Part shown: in pieces, positions 62,565-64,000 of the stretch
How positions within the stretch are numbered: position 1 is the stretch's first letter
How the letters are laid out: every line of letters starts with the position of its first letter
Notes under the pieces: generated by a model
The model's database searches: none
The model's input: the letters and a program-made list of their open reading frames with translations, nothing else
What the model was told of the DNA's origin: nothing
Program-made: the position numbers and the translations under genes
DNA from: Desulfobacteraceae bacterium UBA5616
Lineage (GTDB): Bacteria > Desulfobacterota > Desulfobacteria > Desulfobacterales > UBA5616
Assembly (NCBI GenBank): GCA_002423615.1
Contig: DIKO01000047.1
Location: 14,901 to 78,900 of the forward strand
DNA: 64,000 bases
Direction: 5' to 3'

Positions 62565-62639
62565 GGGCGGTTAACTCAGCGGGAGAGTGCTACCTTCACA
62601 CGGTAGAAGTCGTAGGTTCAAATCCTATACCGCCCACCA
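62565..62639 (+). tRNA. tRNA-Val (CAC)
   Basis: The 75-nt gene folds as a cloverleaf. The 7-bp acceptor stem is GGGCGGT (62565-62571) with ACCGCCC (62629-62635). The D-arm contains CTCAGCGGGAGAG. The anticodon stem CTACC/GGTAG encloses the loop TTCACAC with anticodon CAC, which reads GUG valine codons. The T-arm holds GGTTCAAATCC. The terminal CCA (637-639) is encoded. A terminator stem follows at once. Confidence 0.95.
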
Positions 62640-62652
62640 AGTCAATAAATTA

Positions 62653-62694
62653 AGCCACTTGCATAAAATTTTGCAAGTGGCTGTTTCCGTTTTT
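62653..62694 (+). terminator. Intrinsic terminator after tRNA-Val
   Basis: An 11-bp perfect stem (AGCCACTTGCA at 62653-62663; TGCAAGTGGCT at 62672-62682) with an 8-nt A/T loop is followed by GTTTCCGTTTTT. It closes the trpS-scpAB-tRNA unit or a separate tRNA transcript. Confidence 0.8.
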
Positions 62695-63026
62695 AGGGGT
62701 CCAAAAACCGGGTGAAGATGGGCTTTTTTTAGCGTTTTTAATTCAACCGGATTTTATATACAATCCCTATTTGATCCATTGAATACCTTAATTCCAAATT
62801 GATCCTTATACACTTAGTGTATGTACATCTCTGAAATTTAACCCAGTTTTTGCAAATAATCTTAAAATATTTGACATTTAGACAACTTATTGTTTATTTA
62901 CAACAATCAGCTCTTTGATTAATTGTCAAAAGTTCAAATTCCAACAGGTTTCAGAGACGCGATGAAAAATGATTGGCTATCGATGGTAACAGTTGCTGCC
63001 CACCTGCCGGTTTCGGAGAAAAAGAG
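62695..63026. other. AT-rich intergenic region before the RtcR-like gene
   Basis: These 332 bp are clearly AT-rich and carry no ORF of note. They contain a 13-bp palindrome (TACACTTAGTGTA, 62811-62823) and a TTGACA at 62871-62876 with TTATTT 17 bp downstream, a possible promoter for the regulator. No sigma-54 GG/GC element is evident. The composition differs from the scpAB side. Confidence 0.45.
62871..62899 (+). promoter_or_regulatory. Candidate promoter for the RtcR-like gene
   Basis: TTGACA (62871-62876) is a perfect -35. The -10 TTATTT (62894-62899) matches only 3-4 positions, with a 17-bp spacer, 128 bp before the chosen start codon. It is a weak to moderate candidate. Confidence 0.35.
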
Positions 63027-63995
63027 ATGAATGTTTTACTCACCTTCACAGGGTTCCATGATCCTTATTTCAAGGGATTAATTGATCTTGAGGAACAACC
63101 CGGTCCGATACTTACCTTGCTGAGATCACGCTCATTTGATCATATTTTTCTTTTTGACACCCCTGGTACTGTTAAAATCACCAAAGAAACGAAAACAGCC
63201 ATTGAAGAACTACATCCCGGAACGGTAGTCCACCTTATCGAAATCGGCATCTCTGATCCCACGCATTATCGGAAATTATTAAGCGGCATTCGGGAATATC
63301 TACCTAGAATTATGGAAGAATTTTCATCCGCTAAATTTTTCATTGCCGTGGCTTCAGGAACTCCGCAAATGCATGCATGCTGGGTGCTTTTAGCATCCTC
63401 AGGTGAAATACCTGCAAGAATTTTACATATCAGACCACCTAAATTCGTGACTAAGGAAAGTCCGATTGTAAGTGAAGTGGATCTGACACATAAGGATTTC
63501 CCAACCGTCAGATTTCAGGGCAAACCTATTTCGTTCGATGATGATGGGATAGACGCTCATGCTGTAAAAAACCAATTAGGCATTGTTGGGGATCATCCTT
63601 TAATTCTAAAATCTCTTGAGATGGGTGCAATGTTGGCTCCATCCCAATCCCCCATTCTCATCTTAGGTGAAACCGGCACAGGCAAAGAATTATTTGCCCG
63701 CTATGTTCATATTTTAAGCGAAAGGCTTCTAAAAACCTTTGAGGTGGTCAATTGTGCCGCCATACCGGCAGATCTGGTTGAAAGCCTGCTGTTTGGACAT
63801 AAAAAAGGAGCATTTACAGGTGCGGTCAATGAGCAGGTTGGAAAATTTGATGCCGCAGACAAAGGAACGTTGTTTCTTGATGAACTTGGCGAACTCCCAC
63901 TACCGGCGCAAGCCAAACTGTTGCGAGTCCTTCAGGACGGACTGGTAGAACCCATTGGACAAACAAAACCCCATAGTAACAGTTTAGTTCTTTGA
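63027..63995 (+). pseudogene. RtcR-like CARF-sigma-54 AAA+ regulator, truncated
   Basis: The start ATG at 63027 (GGAGAAAAAGAG upstream) opens a protein with an N-terminal RtcR/CARF-type domain (about 1-175; NVLLTFTGFHDPYFKGL, VASGTPQMHACWVLLAS). The sigma-54 activator AAA+ domain follows: Walker A GETGTGKE at 214-221, the GAFTGA loop at 261-266 and Walker B FLDELGE around D285. After GQTKP near residue 312 the sequence leaves the family, and all three plus-strand frames reach a stop within 26 bp of 63969. Sensor 1, the arginine finger and the Fis-type DNA-binding domain are missing. RtcR controls the rtcBA RNA-repair operon in other bacteria; an insertion or deletion near 63965 is inferred. 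Confidence 0.75.
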
Positions 63996-64000
63996 CAAAT

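Noticed and set aside
62811..62823. Palindrome TACACTTAGTGTA as an operator
   Set aside because: A single 6-bp half-site pair with no second copy is not enough to call an operator.
62565..62960. tRNA-Val as an island attachment site with a repeated 3' end
   Set aside because: A loosely similar GTTCAAATTCC occurs near 62931-62945, but the match is too short and imperfect to be an att repeat.
63960..64000. CRISPR leader or array at the right edge
   Set aside because: A TTGACA-containing A/T-rich tail is present but no repeat is visible before the window ends.

Overview
The window reads as chromosomal DNA of a Gram-negative, probably sulfate-reducing-type member of the Desulfobacterota (former Deltaproteobacteria). 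The basis is indirect: a full lipid A / LPS export / Bam / Lol gene set, LpxI in place of LpxH, a DHH-CBS-nucleotidyltransferase fusion, a PilC/PilS pair, and the synteny skp-lpxD-fabZ-lpxA-lpxI-lpxB. No marker in the window fixes the genus. Most of the sequence is around 50% GC by eye. A stretch near 24-26 kb and the last kilobase are clearly more AT-rich.

Layout. (1) 0.1-4.8 kb, minus strand: murJ, an FtsB-like protein, a small TPR-like protein, a lipoprotein, coaBC and a family-4 uracil-DNA glycosylase form one tightly packed unit. Divergent to it is rpsT, which has a strong promoter and a TTG start. (2) 5.3-8.4 kb, minus: leuS-lptE. (3) 8.7-19.5 kb, plus: RNase G, purB, yajC-secD-secF, dprA, topA and an orphan ADP-forming acyl-CoA synthetase alpha-type protein. 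(4) 19.7-34.0 kb: the LPS core / surface glycan accessory locus, on mixed strands. It holds glycosyltransferases of several families, two methyltransferases, an LpxL-type acyltransferase, a sulfotransferase, two sugar-kinase-like proteins (YrbL-like and KdkA-like), two GT9 heptosyltransferases, DUF6165 and DUF4197 proteins, and a decayed transposase. (5) 34.0-54.5 kb, minus: about 20 kb of essentially gap-free envelope genes, lysS-lolC/E-lolD-bamA-skp-lpxD-fabZ-lpxA-lpxI-lpxB-DUF374 acyltransferase-msbA-lptF-lptG-lpxK-gmhA-hldE-gmhB-deoxyhypusine-synthase-like. (6) 54.6-57.1 kb, minus: pilC and a PilS-like histidine kinase. (7) 57.4-62.6 kb, plus: the DHH/CBS/NTase fusion, trpS, scpA, scpB and tRNA-Val(CAC) with a strong terminator. 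(8) 62.7-64 kb: an AT-rich stretch and an RtcR-like (CARF plus sigma-54 AAA+) regulator whose reading frame collapses near the right edge.

Together, blocks 4 and 5 cover lipid A synthesis (LpxA/D/I/B/K plus acyltransferases), ADP-heptose supply (GmhA/HldE/GmhB), core assembly (GT9 enzymes, KdkA-like), inner-membrane flipping (MsbA), LPS extraction (LptF/G, with LptE further left), outer-membrane protein insertion (BamA, Skp) and lipoprotein sorting (LolC/E, LolD). The Kdo transferase WaaA and the Kdo synthesis genes are not in the window.

I found no CRISPR array, intact insertion sequence or prophage, and nothing that is clearly a new system. The best leads are the interrupted CARF-sigma-54 regulator downstream of the tRNA, the deoxyhypusine-synthase-like gene at the end of the LPS operon, the BamA with an extra N-terminal domain, and a short upstream ORF apparently coupled to murJ.
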